Below, piece by piece: positions 43,809-52,623 of a stretch of DNA of 64,000 nucleotides; position 1 is the first letter of the stretch, and each line of letters begins with the position of its first letter. The notes below the pieces were generated by a model. That model was not told the DNA's origin and made no database searches. It saw only the letters and a program-made list of their open reading frames with translations. The DNA is taken from assembly GCF_009928485.1 (NCBI RefSeq), contig NZ_JAABNP010000020.1:1-64000 (forward strand). The letters run 5' to 3'. The stretch comes from Clostridium sp. C2-6-12. Its GTDB lineage: Bacteria; Bacillota; Clostridia; Clostridiales; Clostridiaceae. A program made the position numbers and the translations under genes.

Positions 43809-45110
43809 TGCTTCTTGTGCAATTTTTTGAGCTTCATCTAAAGCTTCTTTTGCAGGTACATTTTCTATTTCAACTTTATCTGCTGCATTTTTAAGTGCAT
43901 CGATAATTTTTCCATCTGTAGGATCTATGAATACTTTTGTAGCATGAGTTGCTTGAGCTGCTGGAACCGCTGCTTGAGGATTTTTCTTTACATGTTCCAC
44001 GAATTCAGGTGTTGCTGCACTTCCTTTATTTACTGAAATATATCCAGAAGCTATTGCCCATTCAGCACTAACCTTTGCTGATGTGAAATACTTAATAAAT
44101 TCATATGCACCTTGCTTTTCTTCATCGCTAACTCCACTTGGAATAGCTAAAAGTCTTGCTTCAGCAATTGGTTTTGCTTGCTTTCCTGCTTTAAATGCTG
44201 GTTGTTCATATGCACCTAATTTATTGAAATCAAGATCACCTTGGTCTCCAGATGAACCAGTATATCCAGCTGCTTTATCCTTCATAGCATCATCAACTGT
44301 TGCATACCAATATTCCCATCCTTGTCCACCTGAGTGAATTCTCATAATTTTATCTTCATGAATCCACTTTCTAAAACTATCCCAAGATTCAACCCATTCT
44401 TCTGAATTAATTAATACTTGTTTTCCATCATCACTTAATATTTTTCCACCATTACTTAAAGCTGCATCAATTAGATTATCTTCACCCCACATAGGCTCCC
44501 ATCCATAGTATGAAACTTCTCCACCATCTTTTTTAGTGAGTTTCTTAGCTGCTTCTGCAAGACCTGTCCATGTCTTTAAGGATTCTTCAGTAATTCCTGC
44601 ATCTTTAAATGCTTGCTTATTATAATATAATAGTTGTGTTGTTCCATAAATAGGAAATGCATATAACTTACCATCTTTTTTGCCAGTTTCTAAAAATGAT
44701 TCTAAGTAATTTTCTTCTTTAAATTCTGCATCTTTACTTGTATAATCACTTATGTTTGTAAGCAAGCCTTTATTAGCAAGCATATAAACTTTATCGCCTT
44801 CCAATAAAGCAAGCGCTGGGCTTTTCTTAGCTGCTATTCCAGCTTGCAAGTTTTTAAATGTAGCTTTGTAATCTTCTTGAGCTACTCCCTTAACTTCATA
44901 CTTATCTTGAGATTTATTAAAATCAGTAATTATTTTTTTCATATTTTCGTCTAGTTTACCACCTAAGCCATACCAATATTCAACCTCAATCTTTCCATTA
45001 GCAGTTTTTTTAGCTTTTTGACTTGCACTTGCACCTCCACAAGCAGTCATGCTTCCTGCTAATATTGACACTAATCCAATAGCACATATTTTTTTAATAA
45101 ATTTATTCAT
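43788..45110 (-). CDS. Sugar ABC transporter substrate-binding lipoprotein
   Basis: Lipoprotein signal with lipobox MTAC (Cys24), then a two-lobed extracellular sugar-binding protein: VEYWYGLGGKLDENMKKIITDFNKSQDKYEV (about residues 45-75), LYAFPIYGTTQLLYYNKQAFKDAGI and AYEFIKYFTSAKVSAEWAIASGYISV, all typical of the MalE/UgpB-like cluster 1. The sugar is not identifiable. First gene of the importer operon. Its last six codons lie within the terminal repeat of the adjacent MITE-like element, so the C-terminus may have been altered. Confidence 0.93.
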   Translation of the reverse strand: MNKFIKKICAIGLVSILAGSMTACGGASASQKAKKTANGKIEVEYWYGLGGKLDENMKKIITDFNKSQDKYEVKGVAQEDYKATFKNLQAGIAAKKSPALALLEGDKVYMLANKGLLTNISDYTSKDAEFKEENYLESFLETGKKDGKLYAFPIYGTTQLLYYNKQAFKDAGITEESLKTWTGLAEAAKKLTKKDGGEVSYYGWEPMWGEDNLIDAALSNGGKILSDDGKQVLINSEEWVESWDSFRKWIHEDKIMRIHSGGQGWEYWYATVDDAMKDKAAGYTGSSGDQGDLDFNKLGAYEQPAFKAGKQAKPIAEARLLAIPSGVSDEEKQGAYEFIKYFTSAKVSAEWAIASGYISVNKGSAATPEFVEHVKKNPQAAVPAAQATHATKVFIDPTDGKIIDALKNAADKVEIENVPAKEALDEAQKIAQEALNSVNK

Positions 45111-45179
45111 AAACTTACCCCCACTAATAATTTAATTGCAATTCCATATAACGAATTTATTCAAATCGCATTTTACGCA

Positions 45180-45237
45180 GTTCATTTTTTGAACAACTTT
45201 ATATTAACATCGTTCATCGTTCAACTCAATACGTTCA
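45180..45237 (-). promoter_or_regulatory. Promoter and GTTCA-type operator of the ABC operon
   Basis: On the minus strand TTGAGT (45224-45229), 17 bases, TAATAT (45201-45206). GTTCA half-sites occur at 45180, 45212, 45219 and 45233, and GTTCATTTTTTGAAC (45180-45194) is a palindrome. The cluster around the promoter suggests a repressor or activator site; the protein is unknown. Confidence 0.5.
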
Positions 45238-45342
45238 TTGTAATTTTCCCATAAAATTCATTAATTTTATTTTTTTACTAAACATTATTTAATAAACTTC
45301 ACTATATATGCTTTATTACTAATGTTTTAGTAATAATTTTAA

Positions 45343-45393
45343 TCAAAAAGAAAGAAGCTCAGTATTTATAATTTCTTATAATTACTGAACTTC
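45343..45393 (-). terminator. Intrinsic terminator of the PTS operon
   Basis: GAAGTTCAGTA and TACTGAGCTTC pair on the minus strand with extra AT pairing inside, followed by TTTCTTTTTG. A second small hairpin (TAATTTGC/GCAAATTA) lies nearer the EIIC stop at 45462-45480. Confidence 0.8.
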
Positions 45394-45501
45394 AATCTTG
45401 ATTCATTGAAATCTTTAGTTTTAAATATATTTTTAAATTGTTAATAAAAGGGCTAATTAATTAATTTGCTATGCAAATTAGTCTATTTTAATTTTTAACT
45501 A

Positions 45502-46842
45502 TTATACTTGAGCTGTTTCTCCACCGTGTTGAGCAGCAACTTCATCAGCTAAAGCCATAGCATCTACTTTCTTAAAGAATGGGAAGTAGATTAATAGACC
45601 AATTACTAGGAATATTGCTTGTGCAGCAGCATAACCGAATCCACCGATTATGAAACCTCCTAATATAGGTGGAGTTGTCCAAGGTGGCATAGCTCCTCCC
45701 ATTGGTGCAAGTAAACCTGAAGCAATTGCTAAATAAAGTAATGTTGCATTTACAACTGGTGTAGCAATAAATGGTATTGCCATAATTGGGTTCATTACTA
45801 TTGGAGTACCAAATAGTATTGGTTCGTTAATGTTACATAAATTAGCTGGTAATGCTAATCTACCTAATTGTTTGTATTGAGCAGACTTTGCAAATAAAAC
45901 CATTAGTATACAGAAACCAAGTGTATGACCACTACCTGCCATATTAATGAAGTTATCATAGAATTGCATAGTAACTATATGAGCACCATGAGCAAGATCT
46001 AATTGACCTTTTGCAAGTAATGCTGCATTATCTGAAGTATTAGCATTTAATAAACCTGTAACAACACCACCGATTGTTGCACCACCATGGATACCAAAGA
46101 ACCATAAGAATGGAACTGTGAATGCTATAAGCATAACACCTGGTAATGAATCTGATGCACCTTGTAATGGCACTTGAATAACTTTATAAATGATATCTAG
46201 TAAAGAACTATTAAATGCAAACTTACAAACAGCATAAATTACATCTGCTACTATTATTATTATTGTAGCTGGAATTAAAGCTGAGAAAGCATTAACAACA
46301 CCTTGTGGAACACCTTCTGGCATTTTAATTGTGATATCTTTCTTAACTAATGCACAATAACTTGAAGCAACAATTAAACTGATTATAATAGCTGCAACCA
46401 TACCTTTTCCATCTAAAACATTCCCTGGAATAACACCACTAACTGCAACTGGAGCTGCACCTTTTGTTGCTTCAAACATAACGAAGTTATTAGTAAGAAG
46501 TATAAATATACTTAGTGAAAGTACTGCTGGTGCTAAAGGTTCAACACCTTCATTCTTAGCATAAATATAAGCCATACCTATAACTGATACTAATGCCATA
46601 ATACCCATTGTTGCATCTTTTACTTTAAGTAACGGATCATTCCAAGCAGCTCCAAAGGTAGCTGTAAAGAAATCTGTAAGTGCTGGAACTGGGAAAAAAG
46701 CAATTAATAGGAAAATAGACCCGATGATATTTAATGGTAAAGTATATAAAACACCATCTTTTAATGCTTGAACCCCTTTCATATTAACGAATTTCATTAC
46801 CGCTGGAACTACTTTTTCGTTTAACGTTTGATTTAATGACAT
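45502..46842 (-). CDS. PTS cellobiose/lichenan-type EIIC permease
   Basis: Membrane component of a lactose/cellobiose-family phosphotransferase importer. About 10 hydrophobic helices; the substrate-binding core is recognised from GSGHTLGFCILM and the LCNINEPILFGTPIVMNPIMAIPF segment containing the conserved NEP. Length 446 aa is normal for CelB/LicC/ChbC. It is the last gene after EIIA and EIIB in a sigma-54-driven operon. A beta-glucoside or chito-oligosaccharide disaccharide is likely; the nearby 6-phospho-beta-glucosidases favour cellobiose-like sugars. Confidence 0.94.
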   Translation of the reverse strand: MSLNQTLNEKVVPAVMKFVNMKGVQALKDGVLYTLPLNIIGSIFLLIAFFPVPALTDFFTATFGAAWNDPLLKVKDATMGIMALVSVIGMAYIYAKNEGVEPLAPAVLSLSIFILLTNNFVMFEATKGAAPVAVSGVIPGNVLDGKGMVAAIIISLIVASSYCALVKKDITIKMPEGVPQGVVNAFSALIPATIIIIVADVIYAVCKFAFNSSLLDIIYKVIQVPLQGASDSLPGVMLIAFTVPFLWFFGIHGGATIGGVVTGLLNANTSDNAALLAKGQLDLAHGAHIVTMQFYDNFINMAGSGHTLGFCILMVLFAKSAQYKQLGRLALPANLCNINEPILFGTPIVMNPIMAIPFIATPVVNATLLYLAIASGLLAPMGGAMPPWTTPPILGGFIIGGFGYAAAQAIFLVIGLLIYFPFFKKVDAMALADEVAAQHGGETAQV

Positions 46843-47006
46843 AATATTTTTTCCCCCTTATAATTATAATTCTGAAATAATATGAATAATTACAAATAAA
46901 ATTTGCTATTATTACCTTATAATTAATTATTAATGTATAGGTTTTCCAAAGGTGTGGTGAAACACATTTTTTCTGCTATTTCACCAAGTTACTTTTAATA
47001 AATACC

Positions 47007-47315
47007 TTAATTATTTATTAATTTTAATGCTAGATCTAAAACTTTAGCTCCATTCATCATTCCGTAATCAACCATTGGTATTACTTCTACTGGAATTCCC
47101 TTTGGCTCGCAAAGACTTTTTGCTTTTCCTAAAGTATATCCAACTTGTGGCCCTAGTAATGCAACATCCATGCTATCTAGATGCCTGTCCATTTGAGCTT
47201 CTGGAAATGCTACTATTTCTGCTTCAATTCCTTTAGCTTTAGCTGCATCCTTCATCTTATTAACTAAAACACTTGTAGACATTCCTGATGCACAAAATAA
47301 TTTGATTGTTACCAT
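47007..47315 (-). CDS. PTS cellobiose-type EIIB
   Basis: A 102-residue phosphocarrier with the phospho-cysteine loop LFCASGMSTS (Cys8) and the conserved ALLGPQVGY strand-loop. It accepts phosphate from EIIA and passes it to sugar bound in EIIC. Good AGGAGG-type ribosome site. Located between EIIA (131 bases upstream) and EIIC (164 bases downstream); the second gap has a GGTGAAA/TTTCACC inverted repeat at 46954-46985 that could be a processing hairpin. Confidence 0.95.
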   Translation of the reverse strand: MVTIKLFCASGMSTSVLVNKMKDAAKAKGIEAEIVAFPEAQMDRHLDSMDVALLGPQVGYTLGKAKSLCEPKGIPVEVIPMVDYGMMNGAKVLDLALKLINN

Positions 47316-47446
47316 AATATTTTCCTCCTTAATAATTTATAATAAAAATTTTGTGTTTGATTTTAATTTTTTCTTAGTGTATATAATACCACCACTTACA
47401 TATTTTGTAAATAGAGCTATTTTCCTATTTTTGTACTTAAATTTAA

Positions 47447-47764
47447 TTAAATTAAAGTGTTTACTACTTTTCTCAATTCAATAATTTGTTCTATCAGATT
47501 TTTTTCTGATATTGCTGTCATTAAATGATCTTGTGCATGAACAAATAATATTGAAAAATCAACTTTTTCTCCTGCTGCTTCCTTTTGAAGCATTTCTGTT
47601 TGTGCATCATGAGCTTTTGCTAATGCATCATTCGCTAATCCTATTTCTTTATTAGCTTCTTCATAGTTTCCCTCATTTACTAGGTTAAGAGCCATATAAG
47701 CATGGTTTTTGCAGTCACCTGCATTAATAATAATATTCATAATTGCCATTTCTAATTGTTCCAT
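47447..47764 (-). CDS. PTS lactose/cellobiose-type EIIA
   Basis: All-helical trimeric EIIA, 105 residues. The phospho-histidine lies in LFVHAQDHLMTA, and INAGDCKNHAYMAL forms helix 1. It receives phosphate from HPr and donates to EIIB. First gene of the operon, with GGAGG before the ATG and a -24/-12 promoter about 45 bases upstream. Confidence 0.95.
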   Translation of the reverse strand: MEQLEMAIMNIIINAGDCKNHAYMALNLVNEGNYEEANKEIGLANDALAKAHDAQTEMLQKEAAGEKVDFSILFVHAQDHLMTAISEKNLIEQIIELRKVVNTLI

Positions 47765-47809
47765 CTATTTTCCTCCATTTATGCTTTATTGCTTTATGCC
47801 ATTATATAA

Positions 47810-47826
47810 AGCAACATCTGTGCCAA
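47810..47826 (-). promoter_or_regulatory. Sigma-54 (-24/-12) promoter of the PTS operon
   Basis: On the minus strand the sequence reads TTGGCACAGATGTTGCT, matching the sigma-54 consensus TGGCAC-N5-TTGCW at all defined positions. The start codon of EIIA lies about 45 bases downstream. The divergent gene encodes the sigma-54 activator. Confidence 0.92.
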
Positions 47827-47995
47827 ACACTATCAAACATTTGCAAAAATTTTTAATAAACTAAAATTCAAACACTATACCAAGCTCTCAAACTCAAGAA
47901 AATTCAACGGATATAAGTTTTCAAAAACAATATATTTTTTTATTCTATTTTTTTTATTTTTGTTATAAAAAAATTAACTGTTTACTTAAATTCAT

Positions 47996-48053
47996 TAGTG
48001 TTTTATAATTTATATGTAGTGTTTTATATGATTTACATTATATCTAAACACTA
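47996..48053. promoter_or_regulatory. Candidate upstream activating sites for the LevR-type activator
   Basis: TAGTGTTTTATA occurs at 47996-48007 and 48017-48028, exactly 21 bp (two helical turns) apart, and the inverted form TAAACACTA at 48045-48053. They lie about 170-230 bp upstream of the -24 element, a usual distance for sigma-54 activators. Binding is inferred. Confidence 0.55.
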
Positions 48054-48141
48054 AATATGATATGTTTTATTTATGTATATATATTGTTTTTTATTGTAAT
48101 TAGATAACTTATGTAAATTAAAATTATAAGGAGGCTATAGA

Positions 48142-50820
48142 ATGACAAAAAAAGAGTTAGTTTATCAAAAGCTTATTCAACTAAATTCTTCTGAAGGTAT
48201 AGATACTAAAACTCTAGCACCATTAGTTAATATGTCTAGAGCAAATTTAAGTCATGAATTAAACGAACTTTGTAAGGATGGTAAATTATACAAATCTTCT
48301 GGCAGGCCTGTGTTATTTTTTCTTGCAGAAAATAAAGTGACCAGCAACGAATCTCAATTAGATTTACTTGCTAAAAACAATATATCCCTTATGGATTCTG
48401 TCGAACAAGCTAAAGCTGCTATCCTATATCCTCCAAAAGGAATGAATTGTTTGATTCTTGGAGGTACAGGTGTAGGAAAATCTATGTTTGCTTCTTTGAT
48501 GCACAATTACGCTTTAGAAATGAAAGTTAAAACAGAAGACTCACCTTTTATAGTTTTTAACTGTGCAGATTATACAAACAATCCTCAATTACTTACCTCT
48601 CAACTTTTTGGAGTAAAAAAAGGAGCCTATACAGGTGCAGAAAATGATAAGATCGGTTTAATTGAACAAGCTAATGGAGGAATACTTTTTTTAGATGAAA
48701 TACATAGATTGCCACCTGAAGGTCAAGAAGCTCTTTTTATATTTTTAGACACAGGTACTTTTAGAAGAATTGGCGATTCAGAAATCAGAACTTCTGATGT
48801 ATTAATTATATCTGCTACAACAGAAGATCCTAACTCTGCGTTATTAAACACTTTTACTAGAAGAATTCCTATTATTATAAATATTCCTTCTCTTAGGGAA
48901 AGAACTTTAGATGAAAGATTATTTTTAATTAAAAGCTTCTTTAAATACGAAAGCATTAGATTGAACAAAGAAATATATGTTTCATTAAATTCACTTAGAG
49001 CATTGCTTTCATACGATTGTCCTAATAATATAGGCCAATTAAAAAGTGATGTCCAGCTTCTTTGCGCAAAAGCATATTCTGAATTTTTGACAAATATAAA
49101 ATCTGACGTAAGGATTCATAGCAAGGCTTTACCTGGATATATTAAAGAAGGTCTATATAAAGAAAAAGAGCATAGAGTTTTATGGAATAAATTAATGAGT
49201 GAAGAAATTGAATATTTTAGATTTAATGGTACTGCTGAGGATACAAATAATAACATATTTAATAGTACTGATAATACTATTTATGATTTTATAGAAAACA
49301 AACTTGAAAAACTAAAATCTTTGGATATTTCTGATATAGATATTGAAAATATCCTTGAAAAAGATATTGCAAAGCATTTTAATAAAAATAATTCAGAAGT
49401 CTCAGAAGAAATAAACAGAAAAAACTTACTGACTATTATTAGTGAAGACATATTAAATTGTTTTGACAAAATAATAAATCATATCTCTCAAAAGCTTACA
49501 ATTAATTTTGATAACAACCTATATACAGCTTTTGCATTGCACATTAATACTTTAGTAAATAGAATTAACAGTGACAAGATAATTATAAATACTAATTTAA
49601 ATAAAATCAGAGAGCTTTATCCTATTGAATTTTCTGTAGCACTTGAAGTAAAAGAAATTATTGAAAAGCATATTGGCAAGCCAATCCCAATTGATGAAGC
49701 TGGATATTTAACTTTGTTCCTAATTCAAGATAATACTTTTAATGATGTATCTCATGATAAGGTAAGGGTTATACTAATTGCTCATGGTGAATCTACTGCA
49801 ACTTCAATGGCTGATGTTTCAAATAGGCTCCTAGGTGAAAATTATGTAATTCCTATAGATGCATCAATTGATGTTGCCCCATCAACAGTGTTAGAACGAT
49901 TAAAAATTGCTATTCAAGAAAATCCAACTTCTGCTGGATATCTATTGTTAGTTGATATGGGATCTTTAACTACATTTGCAGATGTAATCCAAAGTGAATT
50001 TAATGTTGAAATTAAAGTAATATCTCTTGTTTCAACATTACATGTACTTGAATCTGCAAGAAAAGCGCTTTTAGGTGGATCTTTAGATGAGATTTATAAC
50101 GATGTCCTTATGGTTAATTCATATGTAGAAATACATCAAAATTTAAATAATAAGCATGTTAATGAACATAAAGTGTTAATAGTTACAGCCTGTTTGACTG
50201 GAGAAGGCGCTGCTATTGCAATTAAGAACTTTTTAACTAGCAATCTTAGAATAAGCAATGATTATTTTGAGATTACCTGTTTAAATTGCTTAGATAAAAA
50301 TTTCTTTAAACAGAAAATAATTAATCTACAAAAGGAAAATGAAATATTATTTATCGTTTCATCTTTCCCTGTGGATTCTGAAGTAAAGCAATATACTATG
50401 TATGAAGTTTTTAACATGGACGTATTAAAAGAACTTCAGGCTTCTATTGACTCAAAAACAGCTATGCTTAACATACCTAAAATTATAAAAGAAAATATAT
50501 ATAATATAGATGGAGTTGAATTATATAATGATGTGACTAAACTCTTAAATACGTTGCAAGATAAGCTTTGTATTAAATTATCTGATGAAAATCTTGTTGG
50601 TGTAATTCTTCATTTATCTTTTGTTGTAGGCAGATTAAGAAATGAAGATAATCCAGCTACTTTTCCTATGAAGAACAACTACATTTCCGAAAACATGGAA
50701 CTATACAATATAATAAAAGAAAATTTAACCTTCATAACTAATAAGTACAAAATAGATATTAATGATGATGAAATCTGTTATTTAATGAATCTTTTATTAA
50801 ACTCTGAAAGTAAGATTTAA
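48142..50820 (+). CDS. LevR-family sigma-54-dependent activator with PRD and PTS-like domains
   Basis: Domain order: N-terminal HTH (about residues 1-60), AAA+ sigma-54 activator domain (about 80-340: Walker A GGTGVGKS, the sigma-54 contact loop as GAYTGAEND, Walker B GGILFLDEIHRL), PRD1 (about 450-555), an EIIA-Man-like domain (VILIAHGESTATSMADVSNRLL) and later EIIB-like/PRD2 (ILHLSFVVGRLRN) to residue 892. Phosphorylation by HPr and EIIB adjusts activity to sugar flow. It is divergent from the PTS genes and their -24/-12 promoter, its evident target. AGGAGG precedes the ATG. Confidence 0.94.
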   Translation: MTKKELVYQKLIQLNSSEGIDTKTLAPLVNMSRANLSHELNELCKDGKLYKSSGRPVLFFLAENKVTSNESQLDLLAKNNISLMDSVEQAKAAILYPPKGMNCLILGGTGVGKSMFASLMHNYALEMKVKTEDSPFIVFNCADYTNNPQLLTSQLFGVKKGAYTGAENDKIGLIEQANGGILFLDEIHRLPPEGQEALFIFLDTGTFRRIGDSEIRTSDVLIISATTEDPNSALLNTFTRRIPIIINIPSLRERTLDERLFLIKSFFKYESIRLNKEIYVSLNSLRALLSYDCPNNIGQLKSDVQLLCAKAYSEFLTNIKSDVRIHSKALPGYIKEGLYKEKEHRVLWNKLMSEEIEYFRFNGTAEDTNNNIFNSTDNTIYDFIENKLEKLKSLDISDIDIENILEKDIAKHFNKNNSEVSEEINRKNLLTIISEDILNCFDKIINHISQKLTINFDNNLYTAFALHINTLVNRINSDKIIINTNLNKIRELYPIEFSVALEVKEIIEKHIGKPIPIDEAGYLTLFLIQDNTFNDVSHDKVRVILIAHGESTATSMADVSNRLLGENYVIPIDASIDVAPSTVLERLKIAIQENPTSAGYLLLVDMGSLTTFADVIQSEFNVEIKVISLVSTLHVLESARKALLGGSLDEIYNDVLMVNSYVEIHQNLNNKHVNEHKVLIVTACLTGEGAAIAIKNFLTSNLRISNDYFEITCLNCLDKNFFKQKIINLQKENEILFIVSSFPVDSEVKQYTMYEVFNMDVLKELQASIDSKTAMLNIPKIIKENIYNIDGVELYNDVTKLLNTLQDKLCIKLSDENLVGVILHLSFVVGRLRNEDNPATFPMKNNYISENMELYNIIKENLTFITNKYKIDINDDEICYLMNLLLNSESKI

Positions 50821-50852
50821 TAAATTATTTGAATAAAATATTTTAAACTTAA

Positions 50853-50912
50853 AGCAGCATTAGCAAATACAATACTAAAACAGTATATATATTTGTTATA
50901 ATGCTGTTTTTA
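50853..50912 (+). terminator. Intrinsic terminator of the LevR-type gene
   Basis: AGCAGCATTA-type and TATAATGCTGTTTTTA arms with AATACT/AGTAT inner pairing, ending in a T-run. Confidence 0.75.
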
Positions 50913-50933
50913 TATTGTCTATTTAAATTATTA

Positions 50934-50962
50934 TTGACAATTAGTAATTCAAATGATAAATT
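50934..50962 (+). promoter_or_regulatory. Promoter of the glutathione-peroxidase gene
   Basis: TTGACA (50934-50939), 17 bases, TAAATT (50957-50962). No convincing PerR box was found. Confidence 0.45.
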
Positions 50963-51016
50963 ATAAATATAAATTTTATTCAATTAAATTTAATAAAATA
51001 TTTAGGAGCGGATATT

Positions 51017-51562
51017 ATGAATATTTATGATTTTAAAACAAACTCTATTGATGGACCTGAAATTACTTTTGATACTTTTAAAGGCAAAGCATTATTAGTT
51101 GTTAATATTGCTAGTAAATGTGGATTTACTTATCAATATGAAGATTTACAAAAAATTTATGATAAATATAAAGCTAAAGGATTTGAGATAATTGGATTTC
51201 CATGCAATCAATTTGCCGAACAAGAACCTGGGAATAACAATGAAGTAAAGCAATTTTGTATGCTTAATTATGGTGTAACTTTCCCACTTTCTGAAAAAGT
51301 AGAGGTAAGAGGCGCAAATGCACACCCATTATTTAACTATCTAACAAGCAAAGCTCCTTTTAAAGGTTTTGATTTAGAAAATCCTAGTGCTAGATTATTA
51401 TATAATATGTTAAGAGAAAATCTCCCAGATTATTTAATAGATGATTCAATTAAATGGAATTTCACTAAGTTTTTAATAGATAAAGACGGTAATGTTGTTC
51501 AAAGATTTGAATCTAGTGTAGAGCCAAATGAAATAGCTCCATTTATAGAAAAACTTCTTTAA
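51017..51562 (+). CDS. Glutathione peroxidase family protein (Cys type)
   Basis: A thioredoxin-fold peroxidase, 181 residues. The peroxidatic residue is Cys35 in NIASKCGFTYQY (a TGT codon, not selenocysteine). The other signatures are FPCNQFAEQEPGNNNE and WNFTKFLIDKDGNVV, giving the Gln and Trp-Asn of the catalytic tetrad. In clostridia such enzymes usually use thioredoxin and reduce hydroperoxides under oxidative stress. Single gene with its own promoter and terminator; GGAG before the ATG. Confidence 0.93.
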   Translation: MNIYDFKTNSIDGPEITFDTFKGKALLVVNIASKCGFTYQYEDLQKIYDKYKAKGFEIIGFPCNQFAEQEPGNNNEVKQFCMLNYGVTFPLSEKVEVRGANAHPLFNYLTSKAPFKGFDLENPSARLLYNMLRENLPDYLIDDSIKWNFTKFLIDKDGNVVQRFESSVEPNEIAPFIEKLL

Positions 51563-51589
51563 AGTCAAGCCTTTTCCCTCTGTCACAAA

Positions 51590-51636
51590 ACAAAACCCAC
51601 ATATATAATTTATTATATACATGGGTTTTGATTTTA
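51590..51636. terminator. Intrinsic terminator between gpx-like and RpiR-type genes
   Basis: AAAACCCA (51592-51599) and TGGGTTTT (51622-51629) with AT pairing in between; T-rich on the plus side (GATTTTATATG). Confidence 0.75.
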
Positions 51637-51669
51637 TATGTCTTAATCAAACAGTTTAATTTAAAATTT

Positions 51670-52401
51670 CTATTCTTCTAAAAATTTATTATGCAGTCTT
51701 TTTCCAATGCTTTCAATAATATATAATACTGGTATTTGTGTTGTTATATCACTAATCCCTAATTTCTCCTGTTGAACATAATAGGATATATTTAAGTCAG
51801 ATATTTTTGATATTGTACAATTTTCACTATTAGTTATACTTACAACAGTACTTCTTTCTCTCTTTAGATTACTTATATGATCTATAATAGAGCGAGTCTC
51901 TCCAGATACCGATACAGCTATTATTACAGAATCTTCATAAAACTTATAATTTCTAGGAAAATACGGGTCATCTATGTACATTGCAAACTTTCCTATTGAA
52001 GAAAAATATCTAGCAGCATACTTACACAATATTCCTGAGGTCCCTGCTCCAATAAAAATTACATTACTTGCTTGTTTTATTAAATCACTTAAAACATCTA
52101 ATTTTTTATCTAATTCATCATTATCAAGTTTCTTAAAAAAATCTACTATTATAGATGTATCATTCTTTACTTTACTGCTTTCATTTTTTTCCATACTCAT
52201 CTTCAATTTCACTTTAAATTCTGAATATCCTGCACAATTAACTTTTTTGCAAAATCTTAATATTGTTGTTGTTGATACATGTGCCTCGTCTGCTAACTCT
52301 CTAATTCTCATATAGATTACTTTTTCACTATTTTTCATTATGTATCTATATAGCAATAATTCTAAATCATTTAAGTTTTGGATAATTTCATAATTAAACA
52401 T
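51670..52401 (-). CDS. RpiR-family transcriptional regulator
   Basis: N-terminal HTH_6 DNA-binding domain (about residues 1-75: LADEAHVSTTTILRFCKKVNCAGYSEFKVKL) and a C-terminal SIS sugar-phosphate-binding domain (about 95-235: VIFIGAGTSGILCKYAARYFSSIGK, SVSGETRSIIDHI). Such proteins sense phosphosugars and control carbohydrate or cell-wall-sugar genes. It is isolated between two terminators, so its targets are not obvious; the PTS and phospho-glucosidase genes nearby are candidates. Confidence 0.92.
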   Translation of the reverse strand: MFNYEIIQNLNDLELLLYRYIMKNSEKVIYMRIRELADEAHVSTTTILRFCKKVNCAGYSEFKVKLKMSMEKNESSKVKNDTSIIVDFFKKLDNDELDKKLDVLSDLIKQASNVIFIGAGTSGILCKYAARYFSSIGKFAMYIDDPYFPRNYKFYEDSVIIAVSVSGETRSIIDHISNLKRERSTVVSITNSENCTISKISDLNISYYVQQEKLGISDITTQIPVLYIIESIGKRLHNKFLEE

Positions 52402-52544
52402 AATTAATCAACCTCTTCTTTCATAAGTATGCTTCTTTAATTATATCTTATTTATTATTTTTTTTATATTAACTACAAAAATTATTCTTATTTATTAGAA
52501 TAATTTTAGATTTAAACATTGAATTTATTCATTTTAGCAAAATA

Positions 52545-52595
52545 AAACAAAGTAACAAAGAATGTTTTACAAACACCTTCCTTGTTACTTTGTTT
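52545..52595 (-). terminator. Intrinsic terminator of the choline-binding propeller gene
   Basis: AAACAAAGTAACAAG pairs with CTTTGTTACTTTGTTT on the minus strand, followed by TATTTTGC. The stem is about 15 bp and lies after the stop at 52624. Confidence 0.85.
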
Positions 52596-52623
52596 ACATT
52601 ATTCAAAACATAGTTATTATTTT

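Noticed and set aside
45462..45480. Small hairpin after the EIIC stop as the main terminator
   Set aside because: Stem is AT-rich and not followed by a T-run; the hairpin at 45343-45393 fits better.
50934..50975. PerR-type operator before the glutathione-peroxidase gene
   Set aside because: AT-rich stretch only partly resembles TTATAATNATTATAA; too weak to claim in such AT-rich DNA.
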